DNA of 64,000 nt, taken from assembly GCF_024213555.1 (NCBI RefSeq), contig NZ_JANAVO010000014.1, positions 62,001 through 126,000 on the forward strand. Direction: 5' to 3'. The notes below the pieces were generated by a model that did no database searches, was not told where the DNA came from, and worked only from the letters and a program-made list of their open reading frames with translations. A program made the position numbers and the translations under genes. The stretch comes from Allokutzneria sp. A3M-2-11 16 (GTDB lineage Bacteria > Actinomycetota > Actinomycetes > Mycobacteriales > Pseudonocardiaceae). Below are positions 49,039 to 64,000 of this stretch, piece after piece; positions within the stretch are counted from its first letter, which is position 1, and every line of letters starts with the position of its first letter.

Positions 49039-52000
49039 TCAGATCTGGTCCATGGCGCGGTAGATGCGCTTGTCGGAGACGGGGTACGGGGTGCCCAGCG
49101 TCTGCGCGAAGTAGCTGACCCGCAGCTCCTCGATCATCCACCGCACCCGCCGCACCTCCGGGATGTCGCCGACCTCGGCGAGCAGTTCGCGGTACTCCTG
49201 CTCCACCGCGTGCACGGCGCGCATCGAGTCCAGGTCCCGCTGTGCGTTCGTGGACAGCTTCCCGATCCGTTGCTCGATCGCCTTCAGGTAGCGGGGGAGC
49301 TGCGGCAGCTGCGCGGACCCCGTGGCCGCCACGAAACCCGGACCGACCAAAGTGGACAGTTGACCTCGGATGTCCGCCAATGCCGCACGGGAAGCCGGGA
49401 AGTCCGGCGCGTCGGACAACGCGCGCTGCACGGCCTGCCACGCCCCCACAATCTGCTGCACGTGGCCGAGCACGTCCATCATCACGTTGCCGAGCTCCGC
49501 GCGGACCTTGTGCCGCAACGCCCCGAAGCCCTCCGCGTTCCACGCCGGACCGCCGCCACCGGCGATCAGCTGGTCCACCGCGCAGTCCGCGCAGTCCGCG
49601 AGCAGCGCGCCGACCCCGCCGTGCGGACTCGAGCTCAACGTCAGCTTGGCCTGGTTGGACAGCCGCCCGTGCACGAGCTTGATCGGCGACGGCGTCCCGA
49701 GCAGCAGCAGCCGCCGCGTGCCGAGCCACATCGCGCGCCGCTGCTCGTCCTCGGTCTCGAACATCCGCACCGCGACGCTCGAACCCTCGTCCACCAACGC
49801 CGGGTAGGCGGTGACCGCATAGCCCGCGCGCTGCTGGGTGAACGTCCTGGGCAGCTCGCCGATGGTCCAGTCGGTGAGCCCGGACCGCTCCACCGCGTTG
49901 CCCGCCGTGGACAGCTCGCGCTGCACCTTCGTCTTCAACCGGGCCTTCAGCGCGGTGAGGTCCTTGTCCTCGGCGACCTTGGCGCCCTTCTCGTCGACCA
50001 CCCGGAACGTGATCTTGAGGTGGTCTCCGACCTTGTCCAGCTCCCACGCGTCCGGCGCGACCGCGACCCCGCCCAGCGCCTGCAACTGCGTCTCCAGCTC
50101 GGCCAGCAGCAGCGCGTTCGACGGCTTCAACCGCGCCAGCAACGCGTTCACGTAGTCGGGCACCGGGACGAAGTTGCGCCGCAACGCCTTCGGCAGCGAC
50201 TTCAGCAGCGCGGTCAGCAAGTCCTTGCGCAGACCGGGAACCTGCCAGCTGAACGGCTCCGGCTCCAGCTGGTTGAGCGCCGCGACCGGCACGTGCACGG
50301 TGACGCCGTCCGCGTCCGCGCCCGGCTCGAACTGGTAGGTCAGCCTCAACCGCAGGTCGCCGTAGTGCCACTCGTCGGGGTAGTCGGCGTCGCTGACCCC
50401 GCCGACCCGCTCGTTGATCAGCATCGAGCGGTCGAAGGTCAGCAGGTCCGGCTGCTCCCTCCGCGTCTTCTTCCACCAGGTGTCGAAGTGCCGCGCGGAG
50501 ATCGCCTCGGCCCCGACCCGCTTGTCGTAGAACTCGAACAGCGTCTCGTCGTCGACGACGATGTCCCGTCGCCGCGCCCGGTGCTCCAGCTCCTCGACCT
50601 CGGCGAGCAGTTCGCGGTTGGTGCGGAAGAACTTGTGGCCGGTCTCCCAGTCACCCTCGACGAGCGCGTGCCGGATGAACAGCTCGCGGCACAGCTCCGG
50701 ATCGACCTTGCCGTAGTTCACCTTGCGCCCGGCCACGATCGGGATGCCGTAGAGCGTGACCCGCTCCAGCGCCATCACCGCGCCCTGCTTGCGCTCCCAG
50801 TGCGGTTCGCTGTAGTTGCGCTTGACCAGGTGCCCGGCCAGCTTCTCGATCCACTCCGGTTCGATCTTCGCCGCGACCCGGCCCCACAGCCGCGTCGTCT
50901 CGACCAGTTCGGCCGCCATCACCCACCGCGGCTGCTTCTTGAACAGCGCCGAGCCGGGGAAGATCGAGAACTTCGCGTTGCGCGCGCCGAAGTACTCGTT
51001 CTTGGCCGGGTCCTTCATGCCCACGTGCGACAGCAGCCCCGCGAGCAGGGCGGTGTGCACCTTCAGCGGATCGGCGGGCTCGGTGTTGAGCGTGATCCCG
51101 AGCTGCTTGGCCACCTGGCGCAGCTGGCTGTCGATGTCCTGCCACTCGCGCACCCGCAGGTAGTTCAGGAACTCCGCCTTGCACAGCTTGCGGAACCTGT
51201 TGGAGGACAAGGCTTTCTGCTGCTCGCGCAGGTAGTTCCACAGGTTCAGGTAGGTGACGAAGTCCGAGTCCTTGTCGCGGAACCGCGCGTGCTGCTGCGC
51301 CGCCGCCTCCTGCTTCTCCACAGGGCGCTCGCGAGGGTCCTGAATGGACAGTGCGGCCGCGATGATCATGACCTCGCGCGCGCAGCCGTTGTCCTCCGCC
51401 TCCAGCACCATCCGGCCCAGCCGCGGGTCCACGGGCAGCTGCGCGAGCTTGCGCCCGATCGGCGTGAGCGACTTCTCCTTGGCGTCCAACGCGTTCAGCT
51501 CCTGCAACAGCTGCACGCCGTCGGAGATGTTGCGCCGGTCCGGCGGCTCCAGGAACGGGAATCCCGCGATGTCGCCGAGCCCGATCGAGGTCATCTGCAA
51601 GATCACTGAAGCGAGGTTGGTGCGCAGGATCTCCGGCTCGGTGAACTCCGGACGGCTCTCGAAGTCCTCCTCGGAGTACAGCCGGACGCAGATGCCCTCC
51701 GACACGCGGCCGCAGCGGCCCTTGCGCTGGTTGGCCGAAGCCTGCGAGATCGCCTCGATCGGCAGCCGCTGCACCTTCAACCGGTGGCTGTACCGGGAGA
51801 TCCGCGCGGTGCCAGGGTCCACGACGTACTTGATGCCCGGCACCGTCAGCGAGGTCTCCGCGACGTTGGTCGCCAGCACCACACGACGCCCGCGGTGCGC
51901 CTGGAACACCCGGTGCTGCTCGGCCGCGGACAACCGCGCGTACAGCGGCAGCACCTCGGTGTCGCGCATGTCGAGCTTCTCCAGCGCCTCCGCGGTGTCC

Positions 52001-52911
52001 CGGATCTCCCGCTCACCGCTGAGGAACACGAGCACGTCGCCCGGCCCCTCCAGCGCCAGTTCCTCGACGGCGTCGCAGATCCCCTGGATCTGGTCGCGGT
52101 CCTCGTCCTCCGGCGCGTCCGGGTCGGACAGCGGCCGGTAGCGCACCTCCACCGGGTAGGTCCGCCCGGAGACCTCCACGATCGGCGCGTCGCCGAAGTG
52201 CCGGGAGAACCGCTCCGGGTCGATCGTCGCGGAGGTGATGACCACCTTCAGGTCCGGACGCCGCGGCAGCAGCTGCTTGAGGTAGCCCAGGATGAAGTCG
52301 ATGTTGAGGCTGCGCTCGTGCGCCTCGTCGATGATCAGCGTGTCGTACTGGTGCAGCTGCCGGTCGTTCTGCAGCTCCGCCAGCAGGATGCCGTCGGTCA
52401 TCAGCTTGACCAGCGTGCTGTCGCTGCCGCGGTCGGTGAAGCGGACCTTGTAGCCCACCGTCTCGCCGACCTCGCCGCCCAGCTCCTCGGCGACCCGCTC
52501 GGAGACCGTGCGCGCGGCGATCCGGCGCGGCTGGGTGTGCCCGATCAGCCCGCGCACCCCGCGCCCCAGCTCCAGGCAGATCTTCGGGATCTGGGTGGTC
52601 TTCCCGGAGCCGGTCTCCCCGGCCACGATGACCACCTGGTGGTCCCGGATCGCAGCCAGGATCTCGTCCCTGCGCTGGCTGACCGGCAGCTGCTCCGGAT
52701 ATGTGATCTTCGGGACGGCGGCGCGCCGCTGGGCGACGCGCAGCTCGGCCTGCTCGACTTCGGCGGAGAGGCGTTCGACCAGCGCCTGGCGGTCCTTGGC
52801 CCGGCGGGCCCCGTCGATTCGACGGCGCAGGCGGCGCTCGTCGCGGAGCGTCACCTCGGAAAGACGATCTGCCAGGGCTGTCAGCGGAGACTTCGTGACC
52901 GGTGTTCCCAT
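49039..52911 (-). CDS. hrpA: ATP-dependent RNA helicase HrpA (DEAH box)
   Basis: 1290 residues, the usual length for full HrpA. Walker A is GETGSGKT (98-105) and the DEAH motif is at 195-198 (IIDEAHERSLN). These are followed by the SATID motif, TNVAETSLTVPGI, and QRKGRCGRVSEG, then the helicase-associated domains and the long HrpA-specific C-terminal region (DUF3418 type). HrpA proteins act in the cytoplasm on RNA and on stalled ribosomes. A DNA ligase gene lies 50 bases upstream on the same strand. Confidence 0.96.
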   Translation of the reverse strand: MGTPVTKSPLTALADRLSEVTLRDERRLRRRIDGARRAKDRQALVERLSAEVEQAELRVAQRRAAVPKITYPEQLPVSQRRDEILAAIRDHQVVIVAGETGSGKTTQIPKICLELGRGVRGLIGHTQPRRIAARTVSERVAEELGGEVGETVGYKVRFTDRGSDSTLVKLMTDGILLAELQNDRQLHQYDTLIIDEAHERSLNIDFILGYLKQLLPRRPDLKVVITSATIDPERFSRHFGDAPIVEVSGRTYPVEVRYRPLSDPDAPEDEDRDQIQGICDAVEELALEGPGDVLVFLSGEREIRDTAEALEKLDMRDTEVLPLYARLSAAEQHRVFQAHRGRRVVLATNVAETSLTVPGIKYVVDPGTARISRYSHRLKVQRLPIEAISQASANQRKGRCGRVSEGICVRLYSEEDFESRPEFTEPEILRTNLASVILQMTSIGLGDIAGFPFLEPPDRRNISDGVQLLQELNALDAKEKSLTPIGRKLAQLPVDPRLGRMVLEAEDNGCAREVMIIAAALSIQDPRERPVEKQEAAAQQHARFRDKDSDFVTYLNLWNYLREQQKALSSNRFRKLCKAEFLNYLRVREWQDIDSQLRQVAKQLGITLNTEPADPLKVHTALLAGLLSHVGMKDPAKNEYFGARNAKFSIFPGSALFKKQPRWVMAAELVETTRLWGRVAAKIEPEWIEKLAGHLVKRNYSEPHWERKQGAVMALERVTLYGIPIVAGRKVNYGKVDPELCRELFIRHALVEGDWETGHKFFRTNRELLAEVEELEHRARRRDIVVDDETLFEFYDKRVGAEAISARHFDTWWKKTRREQPDLLTFDRSMLINERVGGVSDADYPDEWHYGDLRLRLTYQFEPGADADGVTVHVPVAALNQLEPEPFSWQVPGLRKDLLTALLKSLPKALRRNFVPVPDYVNALLARLKPSNALLLAELETQLQALGGVAVAPDAWELDKVGDHLKITFRVVDEKGAKVAEDKDLTALKARLKTKVQRELSTAGNAVERSGLTDWTIGELPRTFTQQRAGYAVTAYPALVDEGSSVAVRMFETEDEQRRAMWLGTRRLLLLGTPSPIKLVHGRLSNQAKLTLSSSPHGGVGALLADCADCAVDQLIAGGGGPAWNAEGFGALRHKVRAELGNVMMDVLGHVQQIVGAWQAVQRALSDAPDFPASRAALADIRGQLSTLVGPGFVAATGSAQLPQLPRYLKAIEQRIGKLSTNAQRDLDSMRAVHAVEQEYRELLAEVGDIPEVRRVRWMIEELRVSYFAQTLGTPYPVSDKRIYRAMDQI

Positions 52912-52961
52912 CGCACTACCAGGATAGATCTCGGGCGCTCGTGGTTTTTTCTAGTCCGCCG

Positions 52962-54044
52962 CTAGTCCGCCGGGCGGACCTCGCCGGAGAGCACCGAGGG
53001 CAGGTCGTAGCGCGCGGGCTGCTCCAACTGGTCGTACCGGCAGGACGCGGCGTCGCGGTCCGGCCGCCACCGCGCGAACTGCCCGTTGTGCCGCAGCCGC
53101 GCCGGGTGCGCGCCCTCGGTCTGGCTGTAGGAGATCTCCAGCACCCGCTCCGGCCGCAGCGGCTCCCACACCTGCTCGCCCTTGCGCCAGCGGTTCTCCC
53201 CGCCCGGCAGCCTGCGGTCGGTGTGCTCGCCCAGCCACGGGTGCCCCTCTTCCGCGCCGACCCGCAGCTCCGCCAGCTCCTCGACCAGCGCCCGCCGCCG
53301 CGCCATCGTGAACGATCCGACCACGCCGACGTGGTGCAGCACGCCCCGCTCGTCGTGCAGCCCCAGCAGCAGCGACCCGACCGCCGTCCCCGGCTCGGCC
53401 TTGACGTGCCACCGGAACCCCGCGACCACGCACTCCGCCGTCCGCGCGTGTTTGATCTTGGTGAGGACGCGCTTGCCGGGGGAGTAGGCCGCGTCGGCGG
53501 GCTTGCCGATCAGCCCGTCCAGCCCGGCGCCCTCGAACAGCGTGAACCACTCGCGGGCCGTCGCCGGATCGTCGGTCACCGGAGTGATGTGCACGCGCTC
53601 GCCCTGCGGCAGCACCTCCTCCAGCCGCTTGCGGCGCGCGCTGAACGGCTGGTCCAGCAGGCTCTCGTCACCGATCGCCAGCAGGTCGAAACCAATGAAC
53701 CGGGCGGGCGTTTGTTCGCTGAGCAGGGTGATGCGGCTCTTCGCCGGGTGGATGCGCTCCGTCAGCGCGTCGAAGTCCAGCTCCCCGTCGCGGTCGATCA
53801 CCAGCTCGCCGTCCACGACGATCCGCTCCGGCAGCTCGGCCAGCAGCGCCGCGCACATCTCCGGGAAGTACCGCGCCAGGTCCTTGCCGTTGCGCGACTG
53901 GAGGTACAGCTCGTCACCGTCCCGGAACACGATGCACCGGAACCCGTCCCACTTCGGCTCGTACCAGAGCCCGCCCTCGTCGGAGACCGCGTCCGCGGGG
54001 CTCGCGAGCATCGGCAGGACCGGAGGGTTCAACGGCAGCGCCAT
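52962..54044 (-). CDS. ATP-dependent DNA ligase, LigC-like
   Basis: 360 residues. The adenylation motif is EPKWDGFR with K31 as nucleophile, followed by VDGELVI (motif III), FDLLAIGD, GLDGLIGK (motif IV) and LTKIKHARTAECVV (motif V). It ends with the OB-fold domain. The size and lack of polymerase or nuclease domains match the single-domain LigC group of actinobacteria, which serve repair beside the essential NAD-dependent LigA. An 11-base unit (CTAGTCCGCCG) is repeated in tandem around its stop codon at 52951-52972. Confidence 0.93.
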   Translation of the reverse strand: MALPLNPPVLPMLASPADAVSDEGGLWYEPKWDGFRCIVFRDGDELYLQSRNGKDLARYFPEMCAALLAELPERIVVDGELVIDRDGELDFDALTERIHPAKSRITLLSEQTPARFIGFDLLAIGDESLLDQPFSARRKRLEEVLPQGERVHITPVTDDPATAREWFTLFEGAGLDGLIGKPADAAYSPGKRVLTKIKHARTAECVVAGFRWHVKAEPGTAVGSLLLGLHDERGVLHHVGVVGSFTMARRRALVEELAELRVGAEEGHPWLGEHTDRRLPGGENRWRKGEQVWEPLRPERVLEISYSQTEGAHPARLRHNGQFARWRPDRDAASCRYDQLEQPARYDLPSVLSGEVRPAD

Positions 54045-54136
54045 AGCCGCGCATTCTCACAGCTAGCTCCCGCTCCCGCAGCCGCTCACCGCACCCCGCC
54101 CCACACTCGACGCACCCGCCCGATCGTGTGAGCCCC

Positions 54137-54386
54137 GGTTCCGCAGTCTTCAAGTACCCCCAACCCCACCCACAGCGGTCTCAAACCGCCCCCAACCCCC
54201 GCGCCGTCCCACACGCCGCGTACCCAATGACGCATTCGGGGCGTTGGATTCCCTGAACGGGTCGTTCAGGGCACTCAACGCCCTGAACGAGTCGTTGAGG
54301 GCACTGGCGTTGGTGTGTCGTGGGGGGTTGGGGGTGGTTTGTGACTGCTGGGGTGGGGGTTGGTGGTACTTGAAGACTGGCGAACC
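54137..54386. repeat. Palindromic intergenic element, long copy
   Basis: The left arm starts GGTTCCGCAGTCTTCAAGTA and pairs with a right arm ending at 54386 for about 80 bases, with few mismatches and one small gap. The arms match those of the element at 28585-28712. The interior (about 54231-54303) carries smaller palindromes: ACCCAATGACGCATTCGG, a perfect CCCTGAACG-GGT-CGTTCAGGG at 54251-54271, and a close variant at 54280-54302. The layout suggests an element into which another repeat family was inserted, or one long hairpin. It lies in a 715-base gap (54045-54759) with no credible gene. Confidence 0.85.
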
Positions 54387-54403
54387 CTGGGTGTCACGAT
54401 GTG

Positions 54404-54450
54404 CTGAATGAGTCATTGGGGGCGCTGAAGTACCTCAATGACTCATTCAG
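54404..54450. repeat. 15-bp perfect inverted repeat
   Basis: CTGAATGAGTCATTG (54404-54418) and CAATGACTCATTCAG (54436-54450) are exact reverse complements around a 17-base spacer, and each arm is itself built on the palindrome AATGAGTCATT. The unit belongs with the CCCTGAACG-type palindromes inside the adjacent element. Confidence 0.8.
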
Positions 54451-54593
54451 GGCATACGCGAAGCGCGCGACGCGCACGGAGGCGCCACGACCACATCAGG
54501 CTGTCGTGCACCGCACCGCACTGAGCACGTCACAAGGACGAACGAGCACGTCAAGCCGCCGAACACCGCACCGCGCCGAGCACGTCCCGCCAG

Positions 54594-54621
54594 TTGTCCA
54601 CATCGACCGCGCTTGTCCACA
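54594..54621 (+). other. Two DnaA boxes in direct orientation
   Basis: TTGTCCACA, the actinobacterial DnaA-box consensus, occurs at 54594-54602 and 54613-54621, with 10 bases between. The rest of the gap to 54759 is G-rich and has no gene I can support. No dnaA, dnaN or rep gene is near, so this is not evidently an origin. DnaA titration or regulation, or chance, are the options. Confidence 0.55.
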
Positions 54622-54759
54622 ACCCCCGCCGAAGTGGATCTTCAACGGGGGTGGGGGTGGGACACTGGGACCGGGGTCGCCCCCCTGGGAGGGCGGGGGC
54701 TGGGTTGGGGCGCTGGAAAGCAGCGACGACACCAACCCGCGCCAATGCCCAGCGGTAGG

Positions 54760-55779
54760 TCAGAACTGGTCGGCCAGCAGCCAGCGGAGGCTGCGCGCGG
54801 CCAGCAGCTTGTTCGGCAGCGCCCTGATCAGCCCTGGGATCAGCTTCGCGCTGCGCTCCATGTCGTCCGGGCCCTGCGCGCCCTGGCCGATCGCCCGGCG
54901 CGCCACCGCGGCCACCCAGTCCACCTCGTTGCCCAGGTCACCGGCGGCGTCGACCACGTCAAGCGGCCGCTCCAGCTCGCCGCCCGCGGCCCGGTACCCG
55001 GCGATGACCTGGCGCAGCGTCTCCCGCACCGGCCCGTCGTCCTGGTTCCACCCGGACACCGACAGCGCGCAGCCCGCCAGGTCCTCCCTCGGCACCTTCG
55101 CCGCGGCCATGTCCCAGTCCACCAGCACCGGGCCCGTCGCCGCGACCAGCACGTTCTTCGCCCGCAGGTCGGCGTGCGTGAGCACGTCCGGCAGCCAGCG
55201 GGTGGCCGCGATCTGGGTGAGGTCGTAGATCTCCTCGACCACCGGCGCCAGCGCGGCCAGGTCACCGACCCACTCCGCGCCCGCGTCCTTGGACAGGTCC
55301 ACCAGGTCCTGCCAGCGCGTCGCCTCGGCGGTCCCGGTCGGCGGGAACGCCCAGCGCGGCTCGGCGGGCATGGCCAGCGAGTGCATCGCGGCCAGCGTCC
55401 GCCCGGCCCAGTTGCCGACGCCCGCGTCGATGGGCTGGCTGATCGACCGGCCGTTCACCCAGTGGTGCACGCGCACCGTCGCGGGCGGCGCGTCGTCGAC
55501 CGGCACCTCGGCCACCACGCCGCCGCCGGGCGGGGGCACCGGCTCCGGCATCCGGATCCGCGCGTGCCAGGCCGCCAGCTCCAGCCGCCACGCCGCCTGC
55601 AACCACGGCATCCACTCCGGGTTGTCCTGGCGGTTCATCTCCTTGACCGCATACGAGCCGCGATCGGTGTCCAGTCGCCACATCCGATGGACGTGGCCGC
55701 CGGGAACGGCACGCAGCCGGGCGCGGGCCTGGCCGAGTCCGAAGACCTTCGCCACGTCCTGTGCCTGCAACGTGCTCAT
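54760..55779 (-). CDS. APH-fold phosphotransferase, substrate unknown
   Basis: 339 residues from ATG 55779 (MSTLQAQDV); a GTG at 55863 would add 28 residues of low-complexity sequence. The kinase-like core is clear: an ATP-site lysine in SYAVKEMNR, the catalytic loop THADLRAKNVL (HxDxxxxN) and the metal-binding DWD in VLVDWDMAA. These place it in the aminoglycoside/choline-kinase superfamily. Members phosphorylate antibiotics, homoserine, choline or sugars, and nothing here decides which. It is divergent from the arginine operon, with about 500 bases between. Confidence 0.85.
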   Translation of the reverse strand: MSTLQAQDVAKVFGLGQARARLRAVPGGHVHRMWRLDTDRGSYAVKEMNRQDNPEWMPWLQAAWRLELAAWHARIRMPEPVPPPGGGVVAEVPVDDAPPATVRVHHWVNGRSISQPIDAGVGNWAGRTLAAMHSLAMPAEPRWAFPPTGTAEATRWQDLVDLSKDAGAEWVGDLAALAPVVEEIYDLTQIAATRWLPDVLTHADLRAKNVLVAATGPVLVDWDMAAAKVPREDLAGCALSVSGWNQDDGPVRETLRQVIAGYRAAGGELERPLDVVDAAGDLGNEVDWVAAVARRAIGQGAQGPDDMERSAKLIPGLIRALPNKLLAARSLRWLLADQF

Positions 55780-58490
<2,711 letters not shown>

Positions 58491-58494
<4 letters not shown>

Positions 58495-59374
58495 ACGTCA
58501 AGGTTGCGGCAGACAAAGCCGCCGTTCTCATCGAAGCCTTGCCGTGGCTGCAACGGTTCCACGGCGCGATCGTGGTCGTGAAGTACGGCGGCAACGCCAT
58601 GGTCGACGACGAGCTGAAGCACGCCTTCGCACAGGACATGGTCTTCCTCCGCACCGCCGGCCTGCACCCGGTCGTCGTGCACGGCGGCGGCCCGCAGATC
58701 ACCGCGATGCTCGACCGCCTCGGCATCCCCGGCGAGTTCCAGGGCGGCCTCCGCGTGACCACGCCGGAAACCATGGACGTGGTGCGGATGGTGCTGGTCG
58801 GCCAGGTCGGGCGCGAGCTCGTCGGCCTGGTCAACAAGCACGGCCCGCACGCGATCGGCATGTCCGGCGAGGACGCGAACCTCTTCACCGCGCAGCGCCG
58901 CACCGCGACCGTCGACGGCGAGCCGGTGGACATCGGCCTGGTCGGCGACGTGGTCTCGGTGAACCCGGGCGCGGTGCTCGACATCATCCAGGCCGGGCGC
59001 ATCCCGGTCGTCTCCAGCGTCGCCCCGGACCCGGAAGGCGTGGTGCACAACGTCAACGCCGACACCGCGGCGGCCGCGCTGGCCATCGCGCTCAAGGCCG
59101 AGAAGCTCGTCGTGCTGACCGACGTCGAAGGTGTCTACGCCGACTGGCCGGACAAGTCCTCGCTGATCGACAGCATCGACGCCGAAGCGCTCGAAGGTCT
59201 GCTGCCGAGCCTGGCCAGCGGCATGGTGCCGAAGATGGAAGCGTGCCTGCGCGCGGTGCGCGGGGGAGTCCCCAGCGCGCACGTGATCGACGGCAGGCTC
59301 GCGCACTCCGTCCTGCTAGAAGTCTTTACCAGCTCAGGAATCGGAACCATGGTCGTGCCAGGGAAGGAGCAGCA

Positions 59375-59378
<4 letters not shown>
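58491..59378 (+). CDS. argB: Acetylglutamate kinase
   Basis: 295 residues, amino-acid kinase fold. VVKYGGNAM binds the phosphates near the N-terminus and HGGGPQI follows, with the later nucleotide-site segment [14 protein letters not shown]. It phosphorylates N-acetylglutamate, normally the arginine-feedback step. It overlaps argJ and argD by 4 bases each. Confidence 0.96.
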
Positions 59379-63984
<4,606 letters not shown>

Positions 63985-64000
63985 GATCGGGGACCCCCTT

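Noticed and set aside
54594-54621. Chromosomal or plasmid replication origin
   Set aside because: Only two DnaA boxes, no AT-rich unwinding region and no dnaA, dnaN or rep gene nearby.

Overview
The window is a high-GC actinobacterial chromosome segment. Its gene types, leaderless-type argC promoter, argC-J-B-D-F-R-(G)-H order and iterated GTCCACNGTGGAC palindrome suggest the Pseudonocardiales, but the genus is inference. No tRNA, rRNA, CRISPR array, transposase or integrase was seen.

Bases 1-45055 are the right-hand part of a nonribosomal peptide (NRPS) cluster on the + strand; its left end lies outside the window. Two giant synthetases are visible. The first (1-18606, start missing) reads T/E | C-T | C-A-T | C-(A*)-T | C-(A*)-T | C-A-T | C-A-T-E. 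The second (18606-28574) reads C-A-T | C-A-T | C-A-T-TE. Specificity residues read from the A domains give Thr, Phe, D-Phe, Ser/diaminopropionate (Dap) and Asn, plus a last residue I could not assign. Three modules have no working A domain: one lacks it outright and two carry decayed remnants. Downstream lie a type II thioesterase, an acyl ligase-KR-carrier protein, an MbtH protein, a DrrAB-type exporter, a free-standing A-T-thioesterase protein and a SyrP-like oxygenase. After these come SbnB/SbnA (Dap synthesis), an AsnO/VioC-like hydroxylase, a PyrH-like tryptophan 5-halogenase and a flavin reductase. The likely product is a cyclic or released peptide with D-Phe, Dap, hydroxy-Asn, 5-chloro-Trp and up to three residues loaded in trans.

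Bases 45058-56245 hold ordinary or poorly characterised genes: an HxlR regulator divergent from an NmrA-type oxidoreductase, an HdeD-like membrane protein, and a 27-residue Cys-rich micropeptide behind a perfect 16-bp palindrome. They also include an exported alpha/beta hydrolase, the HrpA helicase, an ATP-dependent DNA ligase and an APH-fold phosphotransferase. The gaps contain a dispersed palindromic element (also present inside the NRPS cluster), smaller palindromes and a pair of DnaA boxes.

Bases 56246-63984 are the arginine operon argC-J-B-D-F-R-argG'-H, with every junction overlapping by 4 bp. A promoter overlapped by an ArgR-type palindrome precedes argC. The argG position holds only a 178-residue remnant of argininosuccinate synthase with no ATP-binding domain.
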